Notes under the pieces: model-generated | What the model was told of the DNA's origin: nothing | The model's input: the letters and a program-made list of their open reading frames with translations, nothing else | The model's database searches: none | Position numbers and translations under genes: made by a program | In this document: positions 1 through 8,939 of the stretch, in pieces | Numbering within the stretch: position 1 is the stretch's first letter | How the letters are laid out: each line of letters begins with the position of its first letter | Assembly: GCF_030733685.1 (NCBI RefSeq) | Contig: NZ_JASHIM010000006.1 | Coordinates: forward strand, 1-64,000 | Source of the DNA: Roseovarius sp. MMSF_3281 | Lineage (GTDB): Bacteria > Pseudomonadota > Alphaproteobacteria > Rhodobacterales > Rhodobacteraceae | Reading direction: 5' to 3' | Length of the DNA: 64,000 nucleotides

Positions 1-119
1 CCGCGTCCGGCGGGGCGGGGCGGTTGGCAATAGACGGCCACAACGTCATGGCCCGCGTCGATCAGGGCATCGAGGACGGGGACCGAGAAATCGGGGGTGG
101 CCATGAAGATTACACGCAT
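1..119 (-). CDS. fmt: Methionyl-tRNA formyltransferase, N-terminal fragment
   Basis: Formylates initiator Met-tRNA using 10-formyl-THF. Only the first 39 codons lie in the window; the rest runs off the left edge. The reverse complement reads [20 protein letters not shown] and continues to a PPRPAGR segment, which is the usual Fmt N-terminus (MRIVFMGTPDFSVP type) up to the substrate-binding region. The ATG begins three bases after the stop of the deformylase-like gene upstream on the same strand, so it closes a def-def-fmt minus-strand operon that couples formylation with deformylation. Identity is secure for the part visible. Confidence 0.93.
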   Translation of the reverse strand, partial: MRVIFMATPDFSVPVLDALIDAGHDVVAVYCQPPRPAGR

Positions 120-122
120 CGG

Positions 123-617
123 TCAGCCTGCCTTTTTCGCTTTGCGCAGCAGCATGTCGCGTTTCACCTTCGAAAGATGGTGAAAGTAAAGCTTGCCGTT
201 CAAGTGGTCGATCTGGTGCTGCACGGAGGTGGCCCAAAGGCCGACGAGATCACGCTCTTCCATCTCGCTCTGGTCATTGAGGAAGCGCACGGTCACGGCG
301 CGGGGGCGCTTGATGGTGGCCGAGACCCCGGGAAGGTTGGGGCTGGCTTCCTCATGCGGGCGCAACTCGATGCTGGAATGCAGGATCTCGGGGTTGGCCA
401 TGCGGATGACCTGACCGCGCTCGGAGCTGGCATCGACCACGGCGAGGCGTTGCATCACGCCGATTTGCGGGCCGGCGAGGCCGACGCCGGGCATGGCCTC
501 CATCGTGTCGATCATATCGGTCCAGATGGCGCGAATGTCGTCGGTGATCGCCTCAACGGGGTCCGCCACGCTGCGCAGGCGTTTGTCGGGCCATGGCAGG
601 CAGGGGCGAACGGCCAT
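123..617 (-). CDS. Peptide deformylase-like protein, catalytic motifs degenerate
   Basis: A 164-residue member of the peptide deformylase family, but probably not a working iron hydrolase. Motif 1 is GVGLAGPQ (44-51) instead of GxGLAAPQ. The EGCLS loop reads EASPNLPG (90-97), so the metal-ligand Cys is Ser92. The HExDH motif reads HQIDH (134-138), so the catalytic Glu is Gln135. It starts one gene after the canonical def, with only two bases between def stop and its ATG, and is followed directly by fmt. Paralogues of this sort are known in alphaproteobacteria; the function is unknown and could be peptide or ribosome binding. The fold assignment is firm, activity doubtful. Confidence 0.85.
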   Translation of the reverse strand: MAVRPCLPWPDKRLRSVADPVEAITDDIRAIWTDMIDTMEAMPGVGLAGPQIGVMQRLAVVDASSERGQVIRMANPEILHSSIELRPHEEASPNLPGVSATIKRPRAVTVRFLNDQSEMEERDLVGLWATSVQHQIDHLNGKLYFHHLSKVKRDMLLRKAKKAG

Positions 618-619
618 GA

Positions 620-1144
620 TCAGGCCCTCGCCTTGGCCTGTTCGCGCTTCAGCTTTTGCATCTTGCGGGTGATCATCTGCCGTTTCATCGGACCGAGGTA
701 GTCGATGAAAAGCTTGCCGTTCAAATGGTCGATTTCATGCTGAACGCAGGTGGCCCAGAGGTCGTCGAAAGTCTCGGACTGTTCATTGCCGTCGCGGTCG
801 ATCCAGCGGACATCGACCACCTTGGGGCGTGTCACCTCGGCGTATTGTTCGGGGATCGAAAGGCAGCCTTCTTCGTAGACGTTGGTTTCGTCCGATGAGG
901 CCACGATTTCGGGGTTGAACATCACCAGCGGGCGGGGCTCTTCGCCGTCTTCCTTGATGCAGTCCAGCACGATCAGTCGATCCATCACGCCGATTTGCGG
1001 CGCGGCCAGCCCGATACCCGGCGCGTCATACATGGTTTCCAGCATGTCGTCGGCCAGCTTGCGCAGATCGTCCGAAAGGTCGGGCACGGGTGCACAGACC
1101 TTTTTCAGGCGCGGATCGGGGTGGATGAGGATCGGGCGTTTCAT
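620..1144 (-). CDS. def: Peptide deformylase
   Basis: Removes the N-formyl group from nascent proteins. All three diagnostic motifs are intact in this 174-residue protein: GIGLAAPQ (43-50), EEGCLSIPE with metal-ligand Cys94, and HEIDH (136-140) with two His ligands and catalytic Glu137. The length is normal for a type I enzyme. It is the first gene of the minus-strand def/def-like/fmt operon; the region upstream (1145-1400) is shared with the divergent aminotransferase gene and is AT-rich, fitting a bidirectional promoter region. The ATG at 1144 is the only start consistent with the family N-terminus. Confidence 0.96.
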   Translation of the reverse strand: MKRPILIHPDPRLKKVCAPVPDLSDDLRKLADDMLETMYDAPGIGLAAPQIGVMDRLIVLDCIKEDGEEPRPLVMFNPEIVASSDETNVYEEGCLSIPEQYAEVTRPKVVDVRWIDRDGNEQSETFDDLWATCVQHEIDHLNGKLFIDYLGPMKRQMITRKMQKLKREQAKARA

Positions 1145-1400
1145 GGCGTTGGATTTATGTCATGCGTATTGGGCGTGCAATGGGCCAATGTTTCACGGGG
1201 TTTGTCATACGTTCAGTCTGTACGGGAATTAATTCCTGTTTAAGATATCAATATGGGAAATAGTTCCAATATCCAACCCAACAATAAAACAGACTTCCAA
1301 TCTCTGTTTGATTTGTGGAATAATTGTCCTTGGCCATTCGGCCCTACACCTTAGGGAAAGTACGATATAACCTTCGCCAGGACGCAGCAAGGAGACAGGC
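1145..1400. promoter_or_regulatory. Divergent promoter region between def and aminotransferase gene
   Basis: No gene is visible here. The stretch is markedly richer in A and T than its surroundings, especially 1220-1330, and contains a 12-bp perfect palindrome GGAATTAATTCC at 1225-1236. A ribosome-binding site AAGGAGA lies just before the ATG at 1401. A divergent control region is inferred from gene orientation; no promoter hexamers are assigned with confidence. Confidence 0.4.
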
Positions 1401-2573
1401 ATGGATTTCGACCGCATCATCGACCGTCACGGCACCCATTCGATGAAATGGGACATGATGGAAAAGATTTACGGTGTCCCCGCAAAAGACGGGATCGCGA
1501 TGTGGGTGGCGGATATGGATTTCGAACCTCCCAAATGCGTGTCGGAGGCCCTGCGCGGCATGGTGGATCACGGGATCTATGGATACTACGGCGATGATCG
1601 CAGTTATCTTGAGGCGATCGGCTGGTGGATGCAGGAGCGGCATGGCTGGGCCATTCGGCCCGAGTGGGTTTTTACCACGCATGGCTTGGTCAACGGCACC
1701 GCAATGTGTGTGGACAGTTTCACGCAGCCGGGCGATGGCGTGGTCGTGTTTACACCAGTTTACCATGCTTTCGCCAAGGTCATCAACGCCGCGGGGCGTC
1801 GCGTGGTGGAATGCCCGCTGGTGAACAACGCGGACCGTTACGAAATGGATTTTGCCAGCTACGACGCGATGCTGGATGGCAGCGAAAAGATGGTTATCCT
1901 GTGTTCGCCGCATAACCCCGGCGGGCGGGTCTGGAGCCGTGAGGAATTGCAGGGCGTTGCGGATTTCGCCAAACGGCATGATCTGGTGCTGGTCTCGGAC
2001 GAGATTCACCATGATCTGGTGATGCCCGGGCAGGCCCATGTGCCGATGAGTCTGGTCGATGACAGCATCATGGACCGGCTGGTGATGATGACGGCCACCA
2101 CCAAGACCTTCAACATCGCGGGTAGCCATTCGGGCAATGTGATCATTGCCGACGAGGGATTGCGCGCCAAGTTCGGCGCGCGGATGGCGGCCCTTGGCCT
2201 GTCGCCCAACTCTTTCGGGTTGGTCATGGCCGAGGCGGCCTATAGCCCCGAGGGCGCGGCGTGGGTCGATGCGCTTGTGGACTATCTCGACGGCAACCGG
2301 AAGGTATTCGACGACGGGGTGAACGGTATTCCGGGACTGGCTTCGATGCCGCTTGAGGCGACCTATCTGGCGTGGGTCGATTTTTCGGGCACCGGCATGG
2401 AGATGTCCGACTTCACCCGGCGGGTTCAAGAGGATGCGCGAGTTGCCGTGAACCACGGGCCGACCTTCGGACAGGGCGGTGAAAGTTACCTGCGGTTCAA
2501 TCTTGCCACCCCGCGCGCCCGGGTGGAAGAGGCGGTCAGCCGATTGCAGGCCGCATTTGCCGATCTGCAATAA
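1401..2573 (+). CDS. PLP-dependent aminotransferase / cystathionine beta-lyase (MalY/PatB family)
   Basis: A fold type I PLP enzyme of 390 residues resembling MalY/PatB C-S lyases, which release thiol, pyruvate and ammonia from cystathionine or related substrates. The beginning (DRHGTHSMKWD, then WVADMDFEPP) is typical of the family. The SPHNPGGRVW segment binds the cofactor region, SDEIHHDLVM carries the PLP-ring Asp, and TATTKTFNIAG holds the Schiff-base Lys. The strong AAGGAGA ribosome site fixes the ATG. It stands alone, divergent from def and convergent with the NYN gene, with a shared terminator after it. The substrate (cystathionine, cysteine conjugate or DMSP-derived thioether) cannot be told from sequence. 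Confidence 0.88.
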   Translation: MDFDRIIDRHGTHSMKWDMMEKIYGVPAKDGIAMWVADMDFEPPKCVSEALRGMVDHGIYGYYGDDRSYLEAIGWWMQERHGWAIRPEWVFTTHGLVNGTAMCVDSFTQPGDGVVVFTPVYHAFAKVINAAGRRVVECPLVNNADRYEMDFASYDAMLDGSEKMVILCSPHNPGGRVWSREELQGVADFAKRHDLVLVSDEIHHDLVMPGQAHVPMSLVDDSIMDRLVMMTATTKTFNIAGSHSGNVIIADEGLRAKFGARMAALGLSPNSFGLVMAEAAYSPEGAAWVDALVDYLDGNRKVFDDGVNGIPGLASMPLEATYLAWVDFSGTGMEMSDFTRRVQEDARVAVNHGPTFGQGGESYLRFNLATPRARVEEAVSRLQAAFADLQ

Positions 2574-2588
2574 GCCTTCCAACGAAGA

Positions 2589-2616
2589 ACCGGGGCCGCA
2601 TGGCCCCGGTATTTTG
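2589..2616. terminator. Bidirectional intrinsic terminator
   Basis: A perfect 9-bp stem ACCGGGGCC / GGCCCCGGT around a GCAT loop is followed on the plus strand by ATTTTG. It lies between the convergent stop codons at 2573 and 2619 and can serve both genes. Confidence 0.75.
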
Positions 2617-2618
2617 CT

Positions 2619-3191
2619 TTAGTCCTGCCGTTCGTAGGCGTTTTCGCGATCTGCGGGCACGTCGCGCGGGGGACGGCCGATCACATCCTTGAGGTCTTCC
2701 AGTTCGATGAAGTTGTCGGCCTGACGGCGCAGGTCGTCAGCGATCATCGGCGGTTGGCTGCGGATGGTCGAGACCACGGAAACACGTACGCCTTGACGTT
2801 GCAGGCTTTCCACCAGCGGGCGGAAATCGCCATCGCCAGAGAACAGCACGATATGGTCGATGCGCGGCGCAAGTTCCATGGCGTCCACCGTCAATTCGAT
2901 GTCCATGTTGCCCTTGACCTTCCGACGGCCTTGGCTGTCGGTGTATTCCTTGGCCGGTTTGGTGACCATGGTGAAGCCGTTATAGTTCAGCCAGTCGACC
3001 AGTGGCCGGATGGGGGAATACTCATCATTTTCAAGCAGTGCCGTGTAATAAAAGGCCCGCAACAACTTGCCCCGGCGCATGAATTCCGTGCGGAGCAGCT
3101 TGTAGTCGATGTCGAACCCAAGGGCCTTGGCGGCCGCGTATAAATTCGACCCATCGATGAACAGCGCGAGCCGCTCGTCCTTGTAAAACAT
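2619..3191 (-). CDS. NYN-domain protein (LabA/DUF88-like putative RNase)
   Basis: A 190-residue protein made almost wholly of a NYN (PIN-like) domain. ALFIDGSNLY near residue 9 supplies the first acidic residue, KGNMDIELTVDAM (about 94-106) and VLFSGDGDFRPLVE (about 115-128) supply the remaining Asp cluster expected to bind a divalent metal, and the Rossmann-like ending VSVVSTI fits. Family members are single-strand RNA nucleases or RNA-binding proteins, but the target is unknown. It is monocistronic, convergent with the aminotransferase gene and divergent from folK. A short polar C-terminal tail follows the domain. Confidence 0.85.
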   Translation of the reverse strand: MFYKDERLALFIDGSNLYAAAKALGFDIDYKLLRTEFMRRGKLLRAFYYTALLENDEYSPIRPLVDWLNYNGFTMVTKPAKEYTDSQGRRKVKGNMDIELTVDAMELAPRIDHIVLFSGDGDFRPLVESLQRQGVRVSVVSTIRSQPPMIADDLRRQADNFIELEDLKDVIGRPPRDVPADRENAYERQD

Positions 3192-3337
3192 TGATTGTCC
3201 TTCCGAATGTCTGGCCTTGTCCGCTGAATCGATTATGTGAGTGGTAAATAGACGAACAAAGCTATTGGTTTAAATAGGTATGGCTTGCGTTTATGGCAAG
3301 GCGGGACGCCCCGTGCAAAAGGATAGGATTATTGTGC

Positions 3338-3898
3338 ATGAGTAAACATTGCTTGATCGCATTGGGCGCCAACGTGGCCTCGGGGGGCGAGGCTTTGGAG
3401 CATACGTTCGATGCGGCCTTGGCGCGTCTTTCTGAGTTGGGTGTCAAGGAGTTGGTCGTCAGCAGGTATTATAAAACGCCATGTTTTCCTGTGGGGGCGG
3501 GGCCGGATTACCTGAATGCCGCCGCCAGTTTGGCCTGGGATGGCACGGCGCGGGATCTGGTGGACTTGCTGCACGGAGTCGAGGCCGAATTTGGCCGCGA
3601 GCGCGTACAACGCTGGGGGCGCCGGACGCTGGATCTGGACCTGATCGCGGTGGGGGATTGCGTGTTGCCGGATGCCGCAACGCAGGATGAATGGCGCGCC
3701 TTGCCGATGGAAGAGCAGGTTGAGAAAACGCCCGGGGAGCTGATTTTGCCGCATCCCCGGTTGCAGGACAGGGCCTTTGTCCTGGTGCCCTTGGCGGATG
3801 TTGCGCCCGATTGGGTGCATCCGCGTTTGGGTATAAGCGTGTCCGAGATGGTTAAGGCGCTTCCCGGACAGGCCCGATCCGAGGTCGTGCCGCTTTAA
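3338..3898 (+). CDS. folK: 2-amino-4-hydroxy-6-hydroxymethyldihydropteridine pyrophosphokinase
   Basis: Transfers pyrophosphate from ATP to hydroxymethyldihydropterin in folate synthesis. The 186-residue protein opens with IALGANV, carries FGRERVQRWGRRTLDLDLI (about 86-104) with the HPPK signature Arg and Asp pair that binds ATP/Mg, and ends with LPHPRLQDRAFVLVPLADVAP, the family C-terminal motif. The ATG at 3338 is preferred to the in-frame one 15 codons earlier because the HPPK fold begins immediately after it. It stands upstream of the rpoZ block, a placement common in Rhodobacterales. Confidence 0.93.
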   Translation: MSKHCLIALGANVASGGEALEHTFDAALARLSELGVKELVVSRYYKTPCFPVGAGPDYLNAAASLAWDGTARDLVDLLHGVEAEFGRERVQRWGRRTLDLDLIAVGDCVLPDAATQDEWRALPMEEQVEKTPGELILPHPRLQDRAFVLVPLADVAPDWVHPRLGISVSEMVKALPGQARSEVVPL

Positions 3899-4006
3899 GA
3901 CCCTCTGCAAATCCAGAAAACGTTGCCCTGGCCCTTGATGGCAGGGTGAGGGCTGCACCTGTTTGCCGCGGTGAATTTTCGGGTTGATCTTTTCCATCGT
4001 GTAAAT

Positions 4007-4024
4007 GTAATGATATAACATAAT
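4007..4024. promoter_or_regulatory. Candidate Zur box
   Basis: The sequence GTAATGATATAACATAAT is a near-palindrome centred on TATA at 4014-4017. It resembles alphaproteobacterial Zur operators of the GTAATGTTATAACATTAC type. It lies about 30 bp before the ATG of the COG0523 gene, where a bound repressor would block transcription. The link to zinc starvation is inferred from motif plus gene family. Confidence 0.55.
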
Positions 4025-4054
4025 ATGTGCTTTGAAAATATGGAGGTCTGAGCC

Positions 4055-5272
4055 ATGACGCAACAGGCGGAGCGATTGCCGGTCACTGTGCTTTCCGGGT
4101 TTCTGGGGGCCGGAAAAACAACCTTGTTGAACGCGGTCCTGAATAATCGCGAGGGGCGGCGGGTGGCTGTCATCGTGAATGATATGTCCGAAGTTAATAT
4201 CGACGCCGATCTCGTGCGGGACGGTGGCGCCGACCTAAGCCACACCGATGAAAAGCTTGTGGAAATGTCCAATGGCTGCATTTGCTGTACGCTGCGCGAC
4301 GACCTTTTGCAGGAGGTTCGGCGGCTTTCCGAGGCAGGGCGGTTTGATTACCTTTTGATCGAATCCACGGGAATCGCCGAGCCGCTTCCGGTGGCGGCCA
4401 CCTTCGAATTTCGTGACGAGGCGGGGCAGTGCCTGTCGGACGTGGCGCGGCTTGATACCATGGTGACGGTGGTGGACACGGTTAACCTGCTGGAAAACTA
4501 CGCCAGCCACGATTTCCTGAGTGATCGCGGTGAGGTGGCAGGTGATGCCGATGACCGGACGCTGGTGGATTTGCTGGTGGATCAGATCGAATTTGCCGAT
4601 GTGATCGTGATGAACAAGGTCAGCGATGCGGGGCCTGAACGCTGTGATGCCGCCCGCAAGATCATCCGCAGCCTGAATGCCGATGCACGTGTCATCGAAA
4701 CCGATCATGCACAGGTGCCGACCGAGATGATTTTCGATACCGGCCTGTTCGATTTTGAAAAAGCCCATGACCATCCGCTTTGGGCCAAAGAGCTTTTTGG
4801 TTTTGCCGATCACGTGCCGGAAACCGAGGAATACGGGGTATCGTCATTTGTATATCGGGCGCGGCGGCCATTTGATCCGCAAAAGGTGCACGATGTGTTG
4901 AATGGGCCCTTGCCGGGGGTGATCCGGGCGAAGGGGCATTTCTGGCTGGCGACGCGACCCGAATGGGTGGCCGAGTTCAGCCTTGCGGGGGCTTTGTCGA
5001 AGGTGGCGCCGCTTGGCACGTGGTGGGCCACGGTGCCGCAAGAGCGTTGGCCGGATCATCCGCAGGCGCGTGAATACCTTGAAAAGCACTGGCAGGAGCC
5101 TTTCGGCGACCGGCGCCAGGAGTTGGTGTTCATCGGGGCGGGCATGGACCGTGATGCGATTTGCGCGGCCTTGGATGCGGCGCTTGTCGGACCGGATGAC
5201 CGATATGATCCCGCGGCCTATACCGGCCTTGCCGATCCGTTCCCGGCGTGGCGTCGGGCGCAGGCGGCCTGA
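4055..5272 (+). CDS. COG0523 CobW-type GTPase, putative zinc metallochaperone
   Basis: A 405-residue G3E-family GTPase. Walker A is [12 protein letters not shown] (about 15-26), the COG0523 metal-binding motif CICC sits in [11 protein letters not shown] (about 74-84), ESTGIAEP is the switch-like segment, and VMNKVSD is the G4 position (Ser replaces the usual Asp of NKxD). A C-terminal CobW domain (about 255-390) contains the GHFWLATRP motif. Such proteins deliver Zn (or another metal) to client enzymes under starvation. The AGGAGGT-like ribosome site GGAGG lies before the ATG, and a Zur-like operator lies just upstream. The gene interrupts the usual closeness of folK and rpoZ. The metal is inferred, not proven. 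Confidence 0.88.
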   Translation: MTQQAERLPVTVLSGFLGAGKTTLLNAVLNNREGRRVAVIVNDMSEVNIDADLVRDGGADLSHTDEKLVEMSNGCICCTLRDDLLQEVRRLSEAGRFDYLLIESTGIAEPLPVAATFEFRDEAGQCLSDVARLDTMVTVVDTVNLLENYASHDFLSDRGEVAGDADDRTLVDLLVDQIEFADVIVMNKVSDAGPERCDAARKIIRSLNADARVIETDHAQVPTEMIFDTGLFDFEKAHDHPLWAKELFGFADHVPETEEYGVSSFVYRARRPFDPQKVHDVLNGPLPGVIRAKGHFWLATRPEWVAEFSLAGALSKVAPLGTWWATVPQERWPDHPQAREYLEKHWQEPFGDRRQELVFIGAGMDRDAICAALDAALVGPDDRYDPAAYTGLADPFPAWRRAQAA

Positions 5273-5382
5273 ACCGTGGCGGATGGCAGGGTGATAGGCG
5301 CAACGCGCATGGTCAAAGGCTGCGACGGTGCCGCGTGCTTTCCGGTGGTCCGGGGCGCAATTTTGCCGGATAGGTTCTGACA

Positions 5383-5661
5383 ATGTGCGGCAATTGCAGG
5401 ACGGCCTTGGCCCGCCGACGCAGGCGGGCCGACCCGATGGCGGAATTCGACAGGTTGCCGCCGGCCGCGCGGCGTTGGCTTTCGCAGGCGGTTTTGCCGT
5501 GGTCCGCGCGCTCGGTGCGACGCTTGTGGAGGAAAGCCCTGGAGGAATCGCAAGGGGATGAACGCGCGGCCCTGGCCTGCCTGACGCGCGCCGAGGCGGC
5601 GCGTCTGACGCGCGAGGGCGGGGCCGTTCGACGACCTTTGCAGCAAGGTCAAAACGCGTGA
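5383..5661 (+). CDS. DUF6525-like small basic protein
   Basis: A 92-residue Arg-rich protein beginning MCGNCRTALARRRRRADPM, with FDRLPPAARRWLSQAVLPW in the middle and helical, Ala-rich remainder. It resembles the short DUF6525 proteins annotated in Rhodobacterales, from memory of the family pattern. The CxxC near the N-terminus could bind metal but is followed by no second pair. It lies in the same direction between the COG0523 gene (110 bp before) and rpoZ (70 bp after). The function is unknown. Confidence 0.65.
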   Translation: MCGNCRTALARRRRRADPMAEFDRLPPAARRWLSQAVLPWSARSVRRLWRKALEESQGDERAALACLTRAEAARLTREGGAVRRPLQQGQNA

Positions 5662-5731
5662 TTCTACCCTTGTAAATTCTGTTGTGAGGGCGTAAGTAAC
5701 CGACTTCTGCAGATGACTTACCGGAGGTCCA

Positions 5732-6094
5732 ATGGCCCGCGTTACCACAGAAGATTGCGTTGACAAGGTTCCCAATCGTTTTGACCTTGTGATGCTTGCC
5801 GCCCATCGCGCGCGAGAGATTTCCGCCGGTGCGCCGATCACCGTGGACCGCGACAACGACAAGAACCCGGTCGTGGCACTGCGTGAGATCGCCGAAGAAA
5901 CCCAATCGGCGGATGAACTTCGCGAACGCCTGATCGAGTCGAACCAGACCCAGATCGAAGTGGATGAGCCGGAAGAGGATTCCATGGCGCTTCTTATGGG
6001 TGGCGGTGCCGAAGCGGCCGATAAACCCGCTGAAGACGATATGTCGGAAGAGAAGCTGCTACGGGCGCTGATGGAGGCTCAGGGACAGGGGTAA
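5732..6094 (+). CDS. rpoZ: DNA-directed RNA polymerase omega subunit
   Basis: The omega subunit (120 residues) stabilises the beta-prime subunit of RNA polymerase and contributes to ppGpp binding. The core [20 protein letters not shown] followed by AAHRAREIS and [12 protein letters not shown] is the standard omega fold; the C-terminal third is an acidic extension usual in alphaproteobacteria. GGAGG lies seven bases before the ATG. It is the first gene of a block leading into rsh, so the ppGpp synthetase and its RNAP target subunit are adjacent, 29 bp apart. Confidence 0.96.
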   Translation: MARVTTEDCVDKVPNRFDLVMLAAHRAREISAGAPITVDRDNDKNPVVALREIAEETQSADELRERLIESNQTQIEVDEPEEDSMALLMGGGAEAADKPAEDDMSEEKLLRALMEAQGQG

Positions 6095-6123
6095 CCCCGT
6101 CCCATAGCGGAGAAGCGGATCGT

Positions 6124-8265
6124 ATGATCGCCTGCCAAGACCTGATCAAACTGGTCCGCGCCTACAACCCGAAGACAGACGAAAAGCTGATCTCGGCGGC
6201 CTATGACTATGGCCGCGAGATGCACGAGGGGCAGTTCCGCCACTCGGGCGAGCCTTATTTTTCGCATCCCGTGGCGGTGGCCGCCATATTGACCGAACAG
6301 CGGTTGGATGATGCGACGATCGTCACCGCGCTGTTGCATGATACGATCGAGGATACCCGCGCCTCGTATACGTCGGTGACCGATCAGTTCGGCCGCGAGA
6401 TCGCCGATCTGGTGGACGGTGTTACCAAGCTGACCAATCTGCAGCTGAGCAGCACCGAGACCCAGCAGGCCGAGAATTTCCGCAAGCTGTTCATGGCGAT
6501 GTCCAAGGATATGCGGGTGATCCTTGTGAAGCTGGCCGACCGTTTGCACAACATGCGCACGATCAAGGCGATGCGCCCCGAAAAGCAGCTTAAGAAAGCC
6601 CGTGAGACGATGGATATCTATGCGCCGCTGGCGGGGCGCATGGGGATGCAGTGGATGCGCGAGGAACTGGAGGATCTGGCCTTTCGGGTGATCAACCCCG
6701 AGGCGCGGGCCAGCATCATCCGCCGCTTTATCACGCTGCAAAAAGAAACCGGGGATGTGATCGAGCGAATCACCGGTGACATGCGTCGCGAGCTGGACAA
6801 GGCGGGGATCGAGGCGGATGTTTTCGGCCGCGCCAAGAAACCCTATTCGATCTGGCGCAAGATGGAAGAAAAGGAGATGGGATTTTCCCGCCTTTCGGAC
6901 ATCTACGGATTTCGCGTGATTACCCAGAACGAGGAAGACTGTTACGCCGTGCTGGGCGCCATTCACCGCCGCTGGCGCGCGGTGCCGGGGCGGTTCAAGG
7001 ATTATATCAGTCAGCCGAAATCAAACGGTTATCGCAGTATCCACACCACGGTGTCGGGCCGGGATGGCAAGCGGGTAGAAGTGCAAATCCGCACCCAGGC
7101 CATGCATGACGTGGCCGAGTCGGGCGTCGCGGCGCATTGGTCCTATCGTGACGGGGTGCGGTCGGAAAACCCGTTTGCGGTGGACCCGGTCAAGTGGATC
7201 TCCAGCCTGACCGAGCAATTCGATTCCGAGGAAGATCACGAGGATTTCCTCGAAGCGGTCAAACTGGAAATGTATGCCGACAAGGTGTTCTGCTTCACGC
7301 CCAAGGGGGATGTGGTGAAGCTGCCGCGCGGGGCCACGCCGATTGATTTTGCCTATGCCATCCACACCCGGATCGGGCATGCCTGTGTCGGGGCCAAGAT
7401 CGACGGGATGCGCGTCCCCCTGTGGACGCGAATCAAGAACGGACAATCGGTTGAGGTGATCACCGCCGATGGGCAGGCGCCGCAGGCCACTTGGCTGGAT
7501 ATTGCGACCACCGGCAAGGCGCGGGCCGCGATTCGGCGTGCGCTGCGCGAACAAGACCGCGACCGGTACATCAAGCTTGGCCGGGAATTGGCGCGCTCAG
7601 CCTTCGAACATGTCTCGAAGAAGGCCACGGACAAGGCTTTGGACAGTGCCGCCAAGACCCTGCGATTGAAAGATCGCGACGAGGTTCTGGCCCGCTTGGG
7701 CAGTGCGGAACTGACGGCGCGGCAGGTCTTGCACGCGGTTTACCCCGATCTGGCCCCTGACGACAGCGATGCCGTGGGTCGTGAGCGCCCGGTGATCGGC
7801 CTGTCGGCGGACCAGAGTTTCGACCGTGCGCGTTGCTGTCAGCCATTGCCGGGGGAGCGGATTGTCGGGATTACATACCGTGGCAAGGGCGTGGTGGTGC
7901 ATGCCATCGACTGTGAGGCGCTTTCGGCCTATGATGATCAGCCGCAAAGATGGTTGGACCTGCATTGGCACAGCGGGACACACCCGGCAGTCTACGGTGT
8001 GACCCTGGATGTGACGATTGGCAACGATGCGGGTGTGCTGGGACGGATTTGCACATTGATTGGCGAGCAGAAGGCCAATATCTCTGACCTGACATTCGTT
8101 GACCGCAAGCCGGATTTCTTCCGGTTGCTTGTTGATGTCGAGTTACGTGATGCCGAACACCTGCACGGTGTGATTTCGGCGCTCGACGCCGAAAGCGATG
8201 TGGCCACCGTAGAACGACACCGTGACCCGCGTTTGGCTGGCACGGCGCCAGCAACAGAAGATTAG
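6124..8265 (+). CDS. rsh: Bifunctional (p)ppGpp synthetase/hydrolase (RSH)
   Basis: The stringent-response enzyme of 713 residues. The N-terminal HD hydrolase domain has HDTIED at 72-77. The synthetase domain follows, with YGFRVI, FKDYISQPKSNGYRSIHT and VEVQIRT around 250-340. A TGS domain starting at VFCFTPKGDVVKLPRGATPI (about 385) and a C-terminal ACT domain (about 635-705) complete the long RelA/SpoT architecture. Both catalytic sites look intact, as expected for the single long RSH of alphaproteobacteria. It also appears as relA or spoT in databases. It is co-directional with rpoZ and the DUF2062 gene. Confidence 0.96.
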   Translation: MIACQDLIKLVRAYNPKTDEKLISAAYDYGREMHEGQFRHSGEPYFSHPVAVAAILTEQRLDDATIVTALLHDTIEDTRASYTSVTDQFGREIADLVDGVTKLTNLQLSSTETQQAENFRKLFMAMSKDMRVILVKLADRLHNMRTIKAMRPEKQLKKARETMDIYAPLAGRMGMQWMREELEDLAFRVINPEARASIIRRFITLQKETGDVIERITGDMRRELDKAGIEADVFGRAKKPYSIWRKMEEKEMGFSRLSDIYGFRVITQNEEDCYAVLGAIHRRWRAVPGRFKDYISQPKSNGYRSIHTTVSGRDGKRVEVQIRTQAMHDVAESGVAAHWSYRDGVRSENPFAVDPVKWISSLTEQFDSEEDHEDFLEAVKLEMYADKVFCFTPKGDVVKLPRGATPIDFAYAIHTRIGHACVGAKIDGMRVPLWTRIKNGQSVEVITADGQAPQATWLDIATTGKARAAIRRALREQDRDRYIKLGRELARSAFEHVSKKATDKALDSAAKTLRLKDRDEVLARLGSAELTARQVLHAVYPDLAPDDSDAVGRERPVIGLSADQSFDRARCCQPLPGERIVGITYRGKGVVVHAIDCEALSAYDDQPQRWLDLHWHSGTHPAVYGVTLDVTIGNDAGVLGRICTLIGEQKANISDLTFVDRKPDFFRLLVDVELRDAEHLHGVISALDAESDVATVERHRDPRLAGTAPATED

Positions 8266-8276
8266 GAGCCCGCCAG

Positions 8277-8939
8277 GTGGTCTTCAAACGTCGTGACAAA
8301 CGCCCTCTGTGGAAGGCGGTGGCCGACTTTTTTTGGCCGCGTGGCGGCTGGACGCGCGCATTTCACTATGTGAAGCATCGCTTGCGCCGTCTGCCCGACC
8401 CGCCGCACCGGATCGCGCGGGGTATTTTCGCCGGTATCTTCGTGACCTTTTCACCGTTCTTCGGGCTGCACTTCTTTCTGGCGGCGGCGCTGGCATGGAT
8501 CATGCGCGGCAATATCGTCGCGGCGCTTTTGTCGACATTCGTGGGCAATCCTCTGACCTTCGTGCTTATTGCGGCCAGTTCCCTGCAAACCGGGTATTTC
8601 CTGTTGGGGATGGGCACGCCTTTGGGCCACACGGTCGAGCGATCCCTGGGTGGAAAATTCGTGGATGCAGGCAGGGACCTCAAGCATAACCTATGGGCTA
8701 TGTTCACGGATGCGCCAGCAGATTGGAGCCATCTGCAGCTTTTCTATGACGAGGTGTTCTTTCCCTATATGATCGGCGGGGTGATCCCCGGAATGATCGC
8801 GGCGCTGATTGGATATTATGTCAGCCTGCCGGTGATCCAAGCCTATCAGAACCGCCGTAAAGGCGCGCTCAAGGCGAAATTGGCCGCGCTGAAGGAAAAA
8901 GCCGCGCATAAGGCTGACGTTCGCAACAAACCGGACTAA
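8277..8939 (+). CDS. DUF2062 membrane protein
   Basis: A 220-residue inner-membrane protein. The arginine-rich N-terminus is followed by hydrophobic segments around 50-75, 80-105 and 160-190 and a basic Lys/Ala-rich tail. The PHRIARGIFAGIFVTFSPF stretch is the DUF2062 signature. The start is a GTG at 8277 placed seven bases after AGGAG; it begins 11 bases after rsh ends, so translation is probably coupled. The function is not known; conserved placement after rsh in Rhodobacterales suggests envelope housekeeping. Its stop codon forms the left tip of a dispersed repeat. Confidence 0.85.
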   Translation: MVFKRRDKRPLWKAVADFFWPRGGWTRAFHYVKHRLRRLPDPPHRIARGIFAGIFVTFSPFFGLHFFLAAALAWIMRGNIVAALLSTFVGNPLTFVLIAASSLQTGYFLLGMGTPLGHTVERSLGGKFVDAGRDLKHNLWAMFTDAPADWSHLQLFYDEVFFPYMIGGVIPGMIAALIGYYVSLPVIQAYQNRRKGALKAKLAALKEKAAHKADVRNKPD

